64,000 nt of DNA, taken from positions 17,713,512 to 17,777,511 of the forward strand of contig ML677365.1 in the NCBI GenBank assembly GCA_007922305.1, written 5' to 3'. Of the stretch, positions 1 to 12,219 are shown piece by piece (position 1 is the stretch's first letter; every line of letters begins with the position of its first letter). The notes under the pieces were generated by a model. It was not told the origin of the DNA. It saw only the letters and a list, made by a program, of their open reading frames with translations, and ran no database searches. This stretch comes from Dermatemys mawii (lineage: Eukaryota; Chordata; Testudines; Dermatemydidae). The translations under genes were made by a program, and so were the position numbers.

Positions 1-170
1 GCACAGGACTGAGAGTCAAGAGACCTGGATGTCTCTGCTATTGACTCCTCTGGTGTGCTTGAGCAAGTCACTGGACTTCCAAGTCCTTTAGTTTCAGTGA
101 GGAATGTGCATATTAATACTTATCTACCTCACACTGATGTTAAAATAATTAATGTTTATAAAATGCTCTG
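1..170 (+). repeat. MIR-type CORE-SINE fragment
   Basis: The series 'gagcaagtcact', 'tttcagtgagg', 'aatacttatctacctcac' and 'aatgtttataaaatgctc' follows the core and 3' part of the MIR family of tRNA-derived SINEs. The copy is old and diverged, and its 5' end lies off the window. It is in intron 4 of NDUFAF6, antisense to the gene. Confidence 0.6.
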
Positions 171-189
171 ATAGGAAGTATGATCCAGG

Positions 190-405
190 GGACTTGAGAC
201 CCAAATTCAGTGGCCTGCTTCACCACAAGCTTCCCATGTGACGTTCAGTAAGTCCCTTAACTTCTTTATGCCTCAGATCCCCATCTGTACAATGGGGATA
301 TTAGCATTTCCCTACTTCATAGAGGTGTTGCAAGGATAAATACATTAGAGACTGTAAGGCTTTCAGACAACTAAAGTATCAGGGCCATATAAGTACCTTA
401 GATAT
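190..405 (+). repeat. Second MIR-type SINE fragment
   Basis: Direct neighbour of the first copy and in the same orientation. It reads through 'agtaagtcccttaacttc', 'tgcctcagatccccatctg', 'acaatggggatattag' and 'ggataaatacattagagac', the classic order of MIR core blocks. Diverged and without a clear target duplication. Confidence 0.65.
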
Positions 406-1201
406 ATAAAGATCTTGCAAGGAAGGCAATATAAAAGTGCATGTTATCATAAATTACATTTGTTTGAGATTTTAAGCTCATAACTCATCTTGACATGAGG
501 CAATATAGAAATATTTTAAAGTAATTTCTAAAAGCAAAACAGACATGGTCACAGAATGCTGTCAGGAGAGTAAGATGATATGAGTGGATAGGAATAGGAT
601 GGCATGAGAAAGCAGTCTGAGAAAGTTTTTCCACTTTGACTTGTTATAAATTGCAGAGCACTGCATCTTTTAGAAATGATAATTGACTGGAAGCCAGCTG
701 TGTGTGAGAGCTGTCTCTGCACAAGAGGTGAGTTTCACTCCAAGAGATCAGAGGGCCAGCCCAAGGTCTAAGCACCACATAAGCTCATAGACTCCTAGAC
801 CCTCCAGTCAACACTGAGGTAAATTCGCAAGGTGGCATTCACAAGCTTGCACTGATATTGCAGAAGTGAGGGCATTCATTTTCAGAGTTGACAATCTGCA
901 AGCTTTCATGAAAACTAAAGTTTTTTAAAGCAAAAAATTTGAAGTTCTACTGTCTCCACCATTGCCACAAAGATAACAGAGTATGAAATGGAGTTTCGAG
1001 GAGTGGAGTTTTAAAGCAAGGGAGAAATTTTGAAAAACTACCAAGGGCCAGTATATAGGACACTCCTGTTCAAATAAGAGAATACATCGAAACAGAAATA
1101 GAAAAGATGAGCTCTGAGTTTTGGTTAGGTACAGATGATTCAAAAAGTCAAACATGAGATGAAAAATTAAAATGCATACAACAGATTAAAAAAACACTTA
1201 C

Positions 1202-1258
1202 TCTTGCATCAATAATCTTCAGAAGCCACCTTTTAGTCAAATTATGTCTCTTGATAGC
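1202..1258 (-). CDS. NDUFAF6: NDUFAF6 coding exon 4
   Basis: Short 57-nt exon, exactly 19 codons in phase 0, encoding AIKRHNLTKRWLLKIIDAR. Acceptor is TTTTCAG and donor is GTAAGT. It joins exon 3 in frame as ...IELWK|AIKRHNL..., which matches the conserved order in NDUFAF6. It is too short to stand out as an open frame and was found by following the gene from exon 3. The next exon was searched for in 1-1,200 and not seen, so the rest of the gene (roughly half the protein) lies beyond the left edge. Confidence 0.94.
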
Positions 1259-4200
1259 CTGAAAATGAACAAATAAACACCATATTACAGTTTAGAAAAA
1301 AGAAAAATTTGGAAAATTATTGAAAGCAACGTATGATAAAGGCTGTAATTTTTTTATTATCTTTTTGTTATTAAAAGTAATATTTGACTTGTTCAATATC
1401 AGCTGGGTTAAATCAAAATGGAAGAGTAAAATGTGTGCAATAAAAAATTTAAAGTATAAAACTTTTAACTGATCTCTCTTTACTACTGCAACAGAAAAAA
1501 CAGAATCTTGTACCTTAAGCCAACATGTAAGTGAAGGAGAAATTTTTAAAAAACTATTTTCTTTAAAATGTAATTTAAGTTTACACATTCATTCTGTTAC
1601 TGAGTCATTCTATTACAACTTCCCACAAAAATATTTGCAGAACACATTGTTCACTTCTAGAGACACCATTTTGTTTCCTAAGACAAGTAATAAAAGGAAA
1701 GGAAGACTTCCCTAATGGTTTTTCAGGAAAACATTAATGAGTATATATGTTATGTCAACAGATACTGCTTATACATAATATTCTCATATATATGAGTATT
1801 TTATATATATTATTATTGAAAATTGGTGAACAGAAGATGGTAGAAGATTATCACTCATCTCTGCTAAACTCTTGCCCTCCTTCCACAGCTGCTCCATTCT
1901 ATTATGGTTTTTCCAATCTTATTATTTAAAATAATTCCCTCAAAATCACTTTCAATTTTATAGCCAGTATGTACTGTTGTGTATAATGAGTCTGACATGA
2001 TTAACTGTTTATAACAGAAGTTTTGGAGCAGTTTGTTCTCAGAATCAAGGCTGTCTCTACATCATTATCTGCCTCTTTACATCTAATTAAAACCTTAACT
2101 ATTTTTTGCAGATATTAAAAAAAATGTTGTGAAGGTACATCTTTCTAATGATTTCACTAGACTTTAGATTAGGCCTTATATGCCCAGCTGGTTTCCCAGT
2201 TTGTCAGCACTGACTCTCCGGTAAGTGCATTGGCTTCAATAGTGCCACAGTGGTCAAGAAGCAGCAAGTTGAGTTTCGTTAAATTACAGATACTACGGCT
2301 CAAATTGTCAATACTTCTAATTTTGGGCGCATTACTTCAGACCTACAGGTCCTGACTGAAGTTCTGAACACTGACAACTCCCACTGTTTAGAACAGGGGT
2401 GGGCAAACTTGATCCAAGGGCCACACTGGGGTGTGAAACTGTATGGAAGGCCAGGTAGGGAAAGCTGTGCCTTCCCAAACAGCCTGGCCCTCATCCTCTA
2501 TCCACCCCTTCCCACTTACTGCCCACCTCAAAACTCCTGACCCATCCAACCCCCTGCCCCCCTGCTCCTTGACCCCTAACTGCCCCCTCCCGGGACCGCC
2601 TGCCTCTAACCGCCCCTGCAGAACTCCACCCCCATCCAACCTCCCCCCACTCCCTGTCCCCTCATAGCCCCCGCCAGGACTTCACCCTCATCCAACCCTA
2701 CCGCTCCCTGTCCCCTGACCACCCCCTAGAATCTGTCTCATCCAACTACTCCTTGTTCCTGTCCCCTGACTGCCCCAACCCCTATCCACACCTCTGTCAG
2801 GCCCTCCCAGGACTCCCACACCTATCCAAACCCCGCCTCCCCATTCCCCATCCACTAATTTCACCCCCGAAACACCCGACCCGTCCAACCCCCCCTGCTG
2901 CTTGTCCCATGACTGCCCCCCCCACGACCACCTGCCCCTTATCCAACCCCCCCACCCCGCTCCCTGCCCCCTTACCATGCCACTCAGAGCGGCAGAACTA
3001 GCTTATCGGAAAGCCTAGGAGGTGGGTGGGCACAAGCAGCACTGCCCACACAGCGGCGTGGCTGCAGGGGAGGGGGGACAGTAGGGGAGGGGCTGAGAGC
3101 TCAAGGACTGGGCAGAACAGTCCTGCGGGCCAGTCCTGTGGGCCGGACGTGGCCCACAGGCCATAGTTTGCCCACCTCCAGTTTAGAATTAGGCTCAGAG
3201 TGTCTCAACTGGCATAGAAAATGGAGTTAGAGGTCATTTTTGAAAAGGTACACTTACATTGTAATTTCATATATAATCTGATGAATTTTCTGATAAAATA
3301 CAAAACATTTTCAAAGATCAGAGTTTTCAAGCATGGGTGTCTAAACTTCAGTGCCTAAATCCATATTTAGGCTTTTAAAATCAATGGGAGCTGCAAGTGT
3401 TTAGCACCTCTGAAAATCAGGTTAGTTTTATTTAGGTGCCTTCATATGAATTTGTTCACCAAACTTTGGGAACCAAGTTTGAAAATGTTGGCTATATTGC
3501 ATATAAAATATTTGGGAATATGTATTTAATATATACCAAACTGATGTGTAAAACTGCAATTGTTCCCTATGCAAACCTAGTAATGAAAATACAGTATGCA
3601 ATGTTTTTGATAGAAAAAACATTAACTGAAGAATTGGGCTATGAGAGAGGTCTGCAGGTTATCCAGGAATTTGGACTGCTTTTTCAACCTCTTTTTTATT
3701 TTTATAACAACCTATCCTTTTTTGGGAAGCTACTCTCTGCAAAGACTGAAATGACCATACAGAATCATTTTGGGTGTGCACAGCGGCACAGGAAATACAG
3801 TAAAATCACAACTCCAGGAACCAATATGAGTGCATCATTATGAGGTAATCCAAGAAGATTGTTAGTTTGCCTCAGTGTTCTCTTTGCCCATCAAAGCAGA
3901 TTGAACATCCAAGAAATGCTTTTAAGCTTTTTGAACTATTTCTCACAGCTCATTTGGCAACTGATTACGTATAAAGGGCCTGATAGAGAAGCCAGATGTG
4001 AGAGCAACCCTTGTTGCAGGAATGGATCTATTCCCCAACCCCGACTACAAGATTGGTTTGGTCCCTGGAAAGAGGGTATATGACCAGCAGGTCTGTCTAT
4101 CTAAAAATCTGGCATTTTGTACAGAGACTCATCCACATGATGCTTGCTACAATTATCCTTAGGGAAGAAACGATTGTTATTCATCCAAGCAAGACCCAAA

Positions 4201-5953
4201 GAGGAGAGCTGGGAAGAACATGTTTAGACATACACCAAACCAGTGTACACTGAATCTATTAGATCCAGACAACCACACACAGGAGGAGACCTTTGGAGTG
4301 GAAAAAGAGTAACCAAGGACCAAATCCATTCCTGGAAGCACAGACATTGTGGGAGAACAAAAAGACCAGCTTGCTTATGGGCAATCTAGCACGTACTGGG
4401 GCAGAGAGAGAGAGAGAGAGAATGAACAGAAAGCAAAAGATGCAGAAATAAGGTTACCAATATCAAATTTTACCCTTTGCAGCAAAGACATCTAGTCTGT
4501 TCTATTGGGGCTTTGAATCCAATAATCTATAATTAAGGTCCGGAACACTTGCCAGCTTCTGTTTTAATTATATTAGAGCTTTGTTGTGACTAAATAAATA
4601 AATAAACTCTGAGCTGGAGTTACCCAGGAATAGTATCTTCCTAGTATAGTTGGATCTTCTAGATGAGACTCAAGTAGATGCTGTTTATTTCTTGGTGGCA
4701 CCAGTGTTTTCTCTCTTTCTTCAACAGTTTCTTGTTTAAATCCGATTATAATTTGAATAGGATTGTTGATAGAAACAAGTACTGACTTGTGTTTGGCATC
4801 ACACCTAAAGGAGGAAGAGCACGCTGGGTGCGTCCATTAACAGGCAGCACCAACATCAGAAAAAGGGGATAGTAAAGGGCTGTGATCCCTGACCTCAGAT
4901 AAACAACACACAGTAAATGGGGAGCCATGATGCCCTCAAGTGAACCCTCTAATCATACAGGAATTGTAGTATGGTAACCCACCATTACAGGGCGGTTCTC
5001 TATTTTTTCTGTACTTTCAACACGGATAGAGGCACATGACTCCTTAGATGGAGAGTCTCTAAGATGTCAGTCTGTGATCCTAAGGCAATGTCCTATCCCA
5101 GCTGGAATTCACAACTGTAAAGCAACATATTGTGGTCTATTTATTCCCTTGTCAAGTACATGCAATCATCAGTCATCTGGTGCAGTGGGGGGGTCCTAAC
5201 TAGAGTGAACAGGTCTGGTCAGCTGATCTTTTTGTCCCCAACCAAGGCCAGCAAAGATGCTAAATTGTAGGCACACTTGAGTTCGTTGTTCTGGAGCTTC
5301 AATGAACTTACAGAGAGGTGTCTTGAAGCAAATATTTGAAAAGTTCACACATATGTAGAATCCTGTAACTCAGCATCCAAGTCAGGACTTGCATTTGTGT
5401 AAGTTTAAAAAAAGACAAAAAACTGTCATGCATTTTTCTAGGGAGTCAGAGTGCAATGGAATACAAAATAGTGTGCATTAGTTTTAACTGGAGGGTGTGG
5501 GCTTCCTATAGTGTATCTTTCTTTGTATGGTCTGCTTTCTGGCATTAGTCTTTGATCACATTAATTCTGTCTTCTTTCAGTTCTTAAACCTTTGGAAAAG
5601 ACTAGCAGAGGCTCAGGAAAGTTTACTTAAACTTTAATTGGTACTGATTTACAATTGTCATTCTAATGATTTTGTCCCTTCACCTGGGTAGAAGGAAAAT
5701 TCTCTGATTAACATAGGTCTGACTAGTTGCTGCATTTTTCTGGTAACTTTTCCCTAGATATCAGCATCATCACTGTCCATCTCTTCCCTTTTCTTCAGGC
5801 TGCTCTTAGTGTAACACATACAACATATCATACATTATGTGTATAGCATAGAATACAGTTAGTATGCAGTATAGCACATGCAAAACAACAAAACAGCATT
5901 TTCCGTGGGTAAAAGAATAAAAAGTAAATTTTAAGACAGGAAAGATATTTTAC
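1259..5953 (-). other. NDUFAF6 intron 3
   Basis: 4.7-kb intron bounded by GTAAAA (exon 3 side) and TTTTCAG (exon 4 side). It carries a hAT element at 2,394-3,180, a copy of a common palindromic motif near 3,381-3,420, a short GA repeat near 4,400 and a TAAA repeat near 4,590. Open frames at 3,436-4,253 have no recognisable domain and lie within intron sequence, so I treat them as chance. The rest is AT-rich sequence in which I see nothing. Confidence 0.9.
2394..3180. mobile_element. Non-autonomous hAT element, 787 bp, with 8-bp TSD
   Basis: Begins caggggtgggcaaact and ends with the inverted copy agtttgcccacctcca. It is flanked by a perfect 8-bp duplication, GTTTAGAA, at 2,386-2,393 and 3,181-3,188. 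An 8-bp duplication with CAGGG-type ends is diagnostic of the hAT superfamily. The core is C-rich on this strand, with many 'atccaacccc' and 'ccctgaccgcc' phrases, and has no transposase. The frames at 2,443-3,001 are made of this low-complexity core. Confidence 0.92.
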
Positions 5954-6076
5954 CTTCCACAGTTCTATAGCAACTGGCTGATGTGGTGGGTTATCACAGT
6001 ACATATCTTCCACAGCTTTCCTCCAAAACTGCATTCGCATCAGACCTATGGTCTTCTGTGTTATAGAGTCTTTAAT
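5954..6076 (-). CDS. NDUFAF6: NDUFAF6 coding exon 3
   Basis: 123-nt exon, 41 codons, phase 0 on both sides. Acceptor is TTTCCAG and donor is GTAAAA (weak at positions 5-6). It encodes [20 protein letters not shown] followed by [27 protein letters not shown] and the NPPHQPVA block are hallmarks of NDUFAF6 and related squalene/phytoene synthase-like proteins; the Asn-Pro-Pro-His segment lies near the pocket that in true synthases binds prenyl diphosphate. No damage is visible. Intron 2 upstream is 3.8 kb and carries two transposon insertions (a 684-bp TIR element and a 591-bp hAT element). Confidence 0.97.
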
Positions 6077-6219
6077 CTGGAAATAATATATTTAAGAGTG
6101 AAATTTACAGTCTAATGGAGGCATTTAGCTTAAGATACTTAAAGAGCATAACTAAGTATCATCTTTCCTGAATGATTTTTCCAATCACATGCCATCAATA
6201 TGCATCTTTCACAAGTAAG

Positions 6220-6360
6220 ACCATGTCTACACTCCCAGCTGTGAAGCTCTCCTGCCAGCATAGCACTATCTGCACTGGCACTTACATTGGTATAACTATG
6301 TCACCCAAGGGTGTGGATTATTCACCTCTTTGAGTGACGTAGCTACACCAAAGTAATTAT
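6220..6360. mobile_element. Palindrome-rich MITE fragment (gtctacact ends)
   Basis: Starts 'accatgtctacact' and contains a hairpin in which 'tatgtcacccaagggtgtgga' and 'tcacctctttgagtgacgta' pair around a short loop. This matches a family of short DNA elements very common in turtle genomes. Its right end is interrupted by the TIR element that starts at 6,364; a remnant may resume at 7,051. Confidence 0.6.
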
Positions 6361-6363
6361 GTA

Positions 6364-7047
6364 GGGCTTGGTTACACTGGCATTTTATAGCACTATGAAG
6401 CCGCCAGGAGCACTATAACTTACTACCCATCCAGACTGGCAAGGCATGTAGAGCGCTGTAAATCCGCGGTTGTAGCGGTCCCGGTAATCCTCCCTTGCCA
6501 GAGGATTAACTGCTGTTGTGTATTGGGTGATTCACTTTAGCATCAGTGTGAACCGGTAGTAACAATACTGCACTTTGAGTGATCTGCGGAAAACGCCCCT
6601 AAGCTATTTAAGTCAATTGACCTCTCTTCCCTTTGTTTAGAACTCAGCTGGAGGAATGCAGAAGTACATTTTCAGAGTTTATCTGTAACTCTGCAAATCA
6701 ACAATGCAAATGTTTACCGAGTGAGTGAGAAGCAGATTAGTAGGATCTGCATTTTAAAGACAGTGTGCCGACACACACTCAGCACTCCAAAAATCCACTC
6801 ACTCTCTCCCTCCGCATACACACAACACACTCCCTCCCACCCCCCGTTGTTTGAAAAGCATATTGAAGCCAGCTGAATGCTGGGATAGCTGCCCATAATG
6901 CACCACTCCCGTGCTGCTGCAAGTGCTGCAAATGTGGCCACACCAGTGCGGTTGCTGCTGTCAGTGTGGACACATTGGAGCGCTTTCCCTGGAGCTGTAT
7001 CTGAAGGCGAGTATAACCAAAAGCGCTATAAAGCTGTAACCAAGCCC
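6364..7047. mobile_element. 684-bp TIR element, GTA target duplication
   Basis: Termini gggcttggttacac and gtaaccaagccc are inverted copies. The trinucleotide GTA flanks both ends (6,361-6,363 and 7,048-7,050). A 3-bp duplication suggests a PIF/Harbinger-like element. There is no transposase: the frames at 6,714-7,113 show no domain. It is nested in the palindromic MITE to its left. Confidence 0.75.
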
Positions 7048-7924
7048 GTAGTGTCAGTCAGGCTTTGTGAACCACAGGGATTTTCTTTTCTGCCTAAAAG
7101 TCAGAAGTTGTGACACTCAGCCTCACAACATCTCATTTCTTAGGCCACAGTCACTGCCCAAAGAGATTACAATCTACAACAGTGAGGAACATACAAAAGG
7201 AGAAGGAGAGAATAAAATACATACTTTGTTTTATTTTGGGGTGTTTTTTTTTTAACATGACTTCAAAAGGAAGGCACTAAAGACACTGAAGGCTTGCAGG
7301 AGCGAGTCAGATTTTTACTACTATCAGGATTTCAACAGCTGCAAAGAGAACAAGTCAGATAGTGACATTTCTATCATCAAGGAAACTGCTAGCAGAGCTT
7401 GAATTCCAGCTTACCCGTGAATCAGCAGGGGCTGTGGGCACTCAGCTTCTCTCAAAAAAAAAAATGGCTATATATATCCCAAATGAACTTCTGCATGTTG
7501 GGTGAAATCCTAGCCCCACTGAAATCAATGGCAAAACTCAGGGAGGGAGAAATAATTGGGCCAACATTTCACCCTGTGAACATAGCATACTAAATGAACA
7601 ATTTTAGTCTTTAAACATTTTGCCAAGTTATTCAGGTATATTACAAAAAATATTCTGAAAGTTTAAGATTCAACCGGCTCTCCTTCTGTTCACCAAGATA
7701 TGCAACAATTAAGGTTTTTCATCGATCATGCCTGTGTAAAAATCAGCTTTTCTCCAGTGGTAAAATTTTCCAATAATAAGCCTATGGCTATTTGATTTAT
7801 GACTATAGACAAGCTGTTCACAAGAAGGGCCAGTACGTCTGACAGACACAAAAATGTGTCTCACTTTGCCCAAATCTTCCTGTAAATTATAAAAGATTGC
7901 TTTGTTGTACATTTCACCTTTGTC

Positions 7925-8515
7925 CAGGGGTGGGCAAACTTTTTGGCCCAAAGGCCACATTCAGGTTGCAAAACTATATGGAGGTCCTGGTAGGGAAAGC
8001 TTTGCCTCCCCAAACAGCCTGGCCCCTGCTCCCTATTCGCCCCCTCCCACCTTCCACCCCTTGACTGCCCCCATCGAACCCCCCACCCATCCAACCCTCC
8101 TGCTCCTTGTCCCCTGACCGCTTCCTCCCGGGACCCCTCGCCCCTAACTGCCCCCCTCCCAGGACTCCATCTTCCCTCCAACCTCCCTTGCTCCCTGTCC
8201 CCTATCCACACCCCTGCCCTGTGACAGGGCCACCAGGACTTCCACGCCTATCCAACCCCCCCTGTTCCCTGTCCTGTGACCGCCCTCCCCCCCGAACTTC
8301 CACCCCATCCAACTGCCCCCTGCCTACTCCCCAGGATCCCCTGCCCCTTATTCAACCCTTCCTGCTCATTGCCCTGTTATTGGCTGGAGCCAGCCATGCT
8401 GCTGTGCTGCGGGGGAGAGGGTACAGCAGGGAAGGGGCCGGTGGCTAGCCTCCCCAGCAGAGAGTTCTAGGGCTGGGAAGGATGTGGTCCGCGGACCGTA
8501 GTTTCCCCACCTCTG
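7925..8515. mobile_element. Non-autonomous hAT element, 591 bp
   Basis: Same family as the copy at 2,394: starts caggggtgggcaaact and ends gtttccccacctctg. Flanks CCTTTGTC (7,917-7,924) and CCTTAGTC (8,516-8,523) match at 7 of 8 bases. The core is C-rich and non-coding; the frame at 8,107-8,448 is a by-product of its composition. It lies in intron 2 of NDUFAF6. Confidence 0.9.
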
Positions 8516-9918
8516 CCTTAGTCACTTGCTTTACCTATCACAAAAATCACATCTACCTCCTTCAGTTCAACTAGATTAGTAAGCAATTTTTAAACACTGC
8601 TACTAGATAATATTTTTATATATATATCATTTGGCAATTAAAATACTAAGCTTCAGCAAGCTATTGCATACGAATGTAATTCTTGTATTTGTTCTACTGC
8701 TCTTGAGATTTTTCTTGTGCTTTTTAATCACAGATATAAAATATATTTTTAAAGATTCAGCATCGCAGTACTGAAACCCAAAGACAAGCAGCTATTTCAA
8801 ATATTCTTCTGAAGGCACATGTATTATGATACTGGGCTGAACCACAAAATCTGGATCAGAATCTGGATTTCAAACACACAAAGTTCAGATCCTGGACCAG
8901 TTTCACATCAGAGGAATCCGCACCAGGGGATCACAGGCAGTGTTCCCACTGCTAGCAAGGGCAGCTGTAAATTCTGCCAGGAGTTTTCTAAGAGTCCCGA
9001 CAACAGAGGCTGAACAGGATTATGTTTAATCATCACATTCCCTGGACTGTTCTAGCCAGGCCTTTCTTGCAAGCATCAACTTTTGTGGTTGCACTGGTAG
9101 TTTGTGGATCACTATGGTGGGGCAGATCTTCATCCCAGTCAGGAAAGCGTTAAAGAGCTCCTCCAGGTAAAATCAGCCTTAACACAGCAGCACACCTGTG
9201 AGGCTTGTCAAGTCTGAAGATAAACAGGTCTTAAAAGGGAGGATGATGCTTGCTCAGTGTAGGATGGCACTCCGAAGGAGCTCCCTGGCACCTTGCAATA
9301 GGGGTTTCTGACTAGGAAATGGATTGAGAGCCTTGGTTGCCCAAGCCCTCTCAGGAAAGAGAAGGGCAGACACTTTTCTCTCATATTTTTCCTTGGCTTC
9401 CTGAAGGCCTAGTGCTCTGCTTTTTGAGGGCTGTAGAAGCATACTGCGGAACCATTTTTGTTTGGACAGATGCCCTGAACAGCACAGTTGGAGGGCTGTG
9501 CACCAGAGACAGGAGCACTGCCCACCTCCCAAAGGGACATTAGAGAGGAATAGCCTACTACAGCCATCCAGCAGAGAGAAGAGGTAACCACTTTTTAAAA
9601 AAATCCCTGCAACCTGCCCTCCTGAAAGTCTGAGAAGTCTCTGCCAGCATAGACCTAGAAATGAATCTACCCTCAAGGTTTTTGCTTTGATCCTTTACAG
9701 ATAGGAGTCAGCTGCACAATTAAGATCCAAGTTTAGATTCCAAGCCCCCTCAGTTTCTACAGGTGTTTAGACCTGGGGTTTTGTGGTGGACCATCTGTTT
9801 AGCACCCTTTGAAACACAAAACTTTAATCTCAGTATAACACACTTCTTTACAGTTCAACCTCGAGTCTTGAAATGATGGTTGTAGTTCAGAATTTCACAA
9901 AGCTATTTTAATACCTAC

Positions 9919-10018
9919 CTGGGCCAGTTCAACATTGAAGGCTCTCAGTGCAAAAGCAGAGGTGCGGGATTCTGCAGGCAACAATAGAGAACACAGAAAC
10001 CCTTCATAGTCACGTTTC
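9919..10018 (-). CDS. NDUFAF6: NDUFAF6 coding exon 2
   Basis: 100-nt exon (1 + 33 codons) with acceptor ...ATATATAG and donor GTAGGT, encoding [14 protein letters not shown] followed by [19 protein letters not shown]. This is the highly conserved start of the squalene/phytoene-synthase-like fold of NDUFAF6; the family is thought not to act as a synthase, and its role is in complex I (ND1 module) biogenesis. The first base completes the Arg codon of exon 1, and the exon ends in phase 0. There is no stop or frameshift. Confidence is high because both exon edges fall exactly where the protein alignment requires. Confidence 0.96.
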
Positions 10019-10261
10019 CTATATATGACAAACAAAAAGAGATTATACATTTTATTTTTAACTATACGTAAATTAAGCATTCTAATGATCAGCACTGAAT
10101 TTATTTCTAATAGGAGTGAATTGTGAGCTCAAATAGTAACTCTGACCAAAGCAAAAATAGATGTTTTAATTTTAAACAGTTAAAAGAACAGATTTCATTT
10201 ACTCCCCCTGAGAAGTAATCTGAACACCCCGTGCACCAGCGGGAGCAGCTGCACTTTTCAG

Positions 10262-10345
10262 AATCAGGCTTTAAGATCACACAGCAAGTCTGTGGCAAAA
10301 CTGCAATTCGAGTCCAGATCTCCTGACTTCCAATCTTGTATTCTA
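10262..10345 (-). repeat. MIR-like SINE fragment
   Basis: 'gatcacacagcaagtc', 'gtggcaaaactgc', 'gagtccagatctcctgac' match the right half of MIR in antisense. Short and diverged. Confidence 0.55.
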
Positions 10346-11308
10346 AGAAGCCACGCCTACAGAGACTAATATGTTGTTATAAAACACAACACTCTTAGAG
10401 CGTAGCAGAGGACATTTGTTTGACCAGTGGAGTTTCTGGGCATATATACTCCTGGAGATGGAGGTGCGATTCCCAGCTTGAGAAGACATACCCACATTAG
10501 CTCTGATGAAACGAACAGCTAACATATAATATAGCTGTAGTAGTGCAAGCCACTGGATAGGCTAGCCACCCCAAGTAAATGACTAGGGTCTTGGAAGCAC
10601 GTGTGGTGGGCGAGAAGCTAGCTGCTCCGAGTACATGCCCATCCATGTGTACACTATTTTTAGCGTGTAGGCTCACTGAGCATTGTCTCTTCAAACTGGG
10701 AATCAAACTCCCAGCTCAAACTGAAGATATGTCCTTTTGTTTGTTTGCGATTCCAATCACAACATAAAGTTTACAACTGTGGCATACTGACTGCAAGTAG
10801 AATGCTGCTGATCTAAACTGATGTACACTCCTTTGGCCACTTGGGAGTGCCATTAAATTAAAAATTGCAGCACACAAAACTATCATAAAATCCAGAGTTC
10901 TACTCAACTGTTCTTACTACAAGCAGAATTCAAAACTGTCTATATAGTTAAGGTACCTGTTTTTTCAGTCCTTTCATTTACAGGGTGAAACTTTGCATTC
11001 AAGGTTCAGCCCCTAACCTCAAGTGACAGACATCTGGGCACAAATTTACTCACTTTTATGAGAACTGTTGATCCCCTCCCACCCCATTTTAGTTATGTTT
11101 GTTTCATAGATGAGGTAACAATAAAAAATAAGTGGGCACATTTTACTTATTTAATTACCAAAGTCAAGGCAAAAAGAAAACTAGATTTGCAGACAAGCAT
11201 GTTGTAGAAATAACAACAGTAACTGGAAATCTACTGTGAATTTTCAGAACAAATCCCTGAAAGGACTTTGGGTGACCTTGGGCAGCTACTTTGTAAACCT
11301 GTTCTGGA

Positions 11309-11378
11309 GCATGATCCAAAGCCCACTGAAGTCAATGGAAAGACACACATCAATTTCAGTAGGCTTAGGATCAAGTCC
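11309..11378. repeat. Dispersed imperfect-palindrome motif (copy A)
   Basis: 'tgatccaaagcccactgaag' pairs with 'ttcagtaggcttaggatca' across a short spacer. One of at least seven related hairpins in this window. Confidence 0.75.
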
Positions 11379-12184
11379 TTAAAGGGAACTTTCATAGCCA
11401 ATTACAGACCTGCCAAGTGTCCTTTTAAAACTATCTTAATTGATTAATTTTAAATCTTTAAAGAGGAGTTACAGACGTATCCAGTACTACACCTGCCCCT
11501 GCCAATATCTGTAGTTGTACTATTACATTTCCCTGTTTTGCAACTTATTCTCTCCCCTGTTGGTATGTAAAAAATCCCACTCAGACAACAGAGGAAACTG
11601 ACTGAGTACGTGGGGGGGCAAACAATGAAAAACTAACTATACAAAGTCCCCCACCCTGTGCTTAGAGAGAAACTTTGTCCTCCCTGTAATAACTTTCAGC
11701 TATGGAGCTTAGGTGCAGCTTGTAACAACAAGGAAGCAAAGAATGTTCAGACAGAAGTGTGATTTTATGCTGATGGTGTGTCCCTTTAAACATCTCACTA
11801 CATGCATGAACATAGTCAATGAATTTCTATTAAACTAACTGGTCTTCATTTTAAAGCTCTTAGTGCTTTAAATCCAATTCTACCTCCACTCTCCTCATCC
11901 ACAAAGGTAAGACTCCCTCCGGGGAATATATTTTAAGTCTTACATGACTTGTGTTACTTCACCTCCGCCAAAATGAGGATTACTTTGAAAGGTGACTAAC
12001 AACAACAACAACTAAATAAACTAGGGACGTGCTTTTTATTATATGTTACAGCCTCCCTTCCCCACGGGGCTGGGGTTCGCTAGGGATACAGGGAATACAG
12101 CCGCTCCATGGGGTGAAGGCTCGCTGCGGGATGGGGGTTACAGCCCCAGAAGGCTGGGGTTCAAGATAGGGGCAGGGATTACAT

Positions 12185-12215
12185 CCCCCCCCCCCCCCCC
12201 CTGGGGGGGGGGGGG
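12185..12215. repeat. C17-T-G13 homopolymer hairpin
   Basis: Seventeen C, one T, then thirteen G. The sequence can fold as a perfect G/C hairpin or into quadruplex/i-motif forms. It lies about 80 bp inside intron 1 of NDUFAF6, next to the CpG-rich first exon. It may be real or a local assembly or consensus error. Confidence 0.9.
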
Positions 12216-12219
12216 TTAA

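Larger units (their letters stand above)
6077..9918 (-). other. NDUFAF6 intron 2
   Basis: 3.8-kb intron with GTAGGT...TTTCCAG ends. It contains a palindromic MITE near 6,220 interrupted by a TIR element (6,364-7,047), and a hAT element at 7,925-8,515. The remaining 1.4 kb (8,524-9,918) shows no recognisable gene or repeat; frames such as 9,254-9,676 lack any known domain. Confidence 0.9.

Noticed and set aside
3436..4253. Run of plus-strand frames (135, 74 and 80 codons)
   Set aside because: They lie within NDUFAF6 intron 3, antisense to the gene, overlap each other in different frames, and show no domain or splice logic. Taken as chance.
9254..9676. 140-codon minus-strand frame in NDUFAF6 intron 2
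   Set aside because: No domain, and not connected to NDUFAF6 exons by frame or splice sites.
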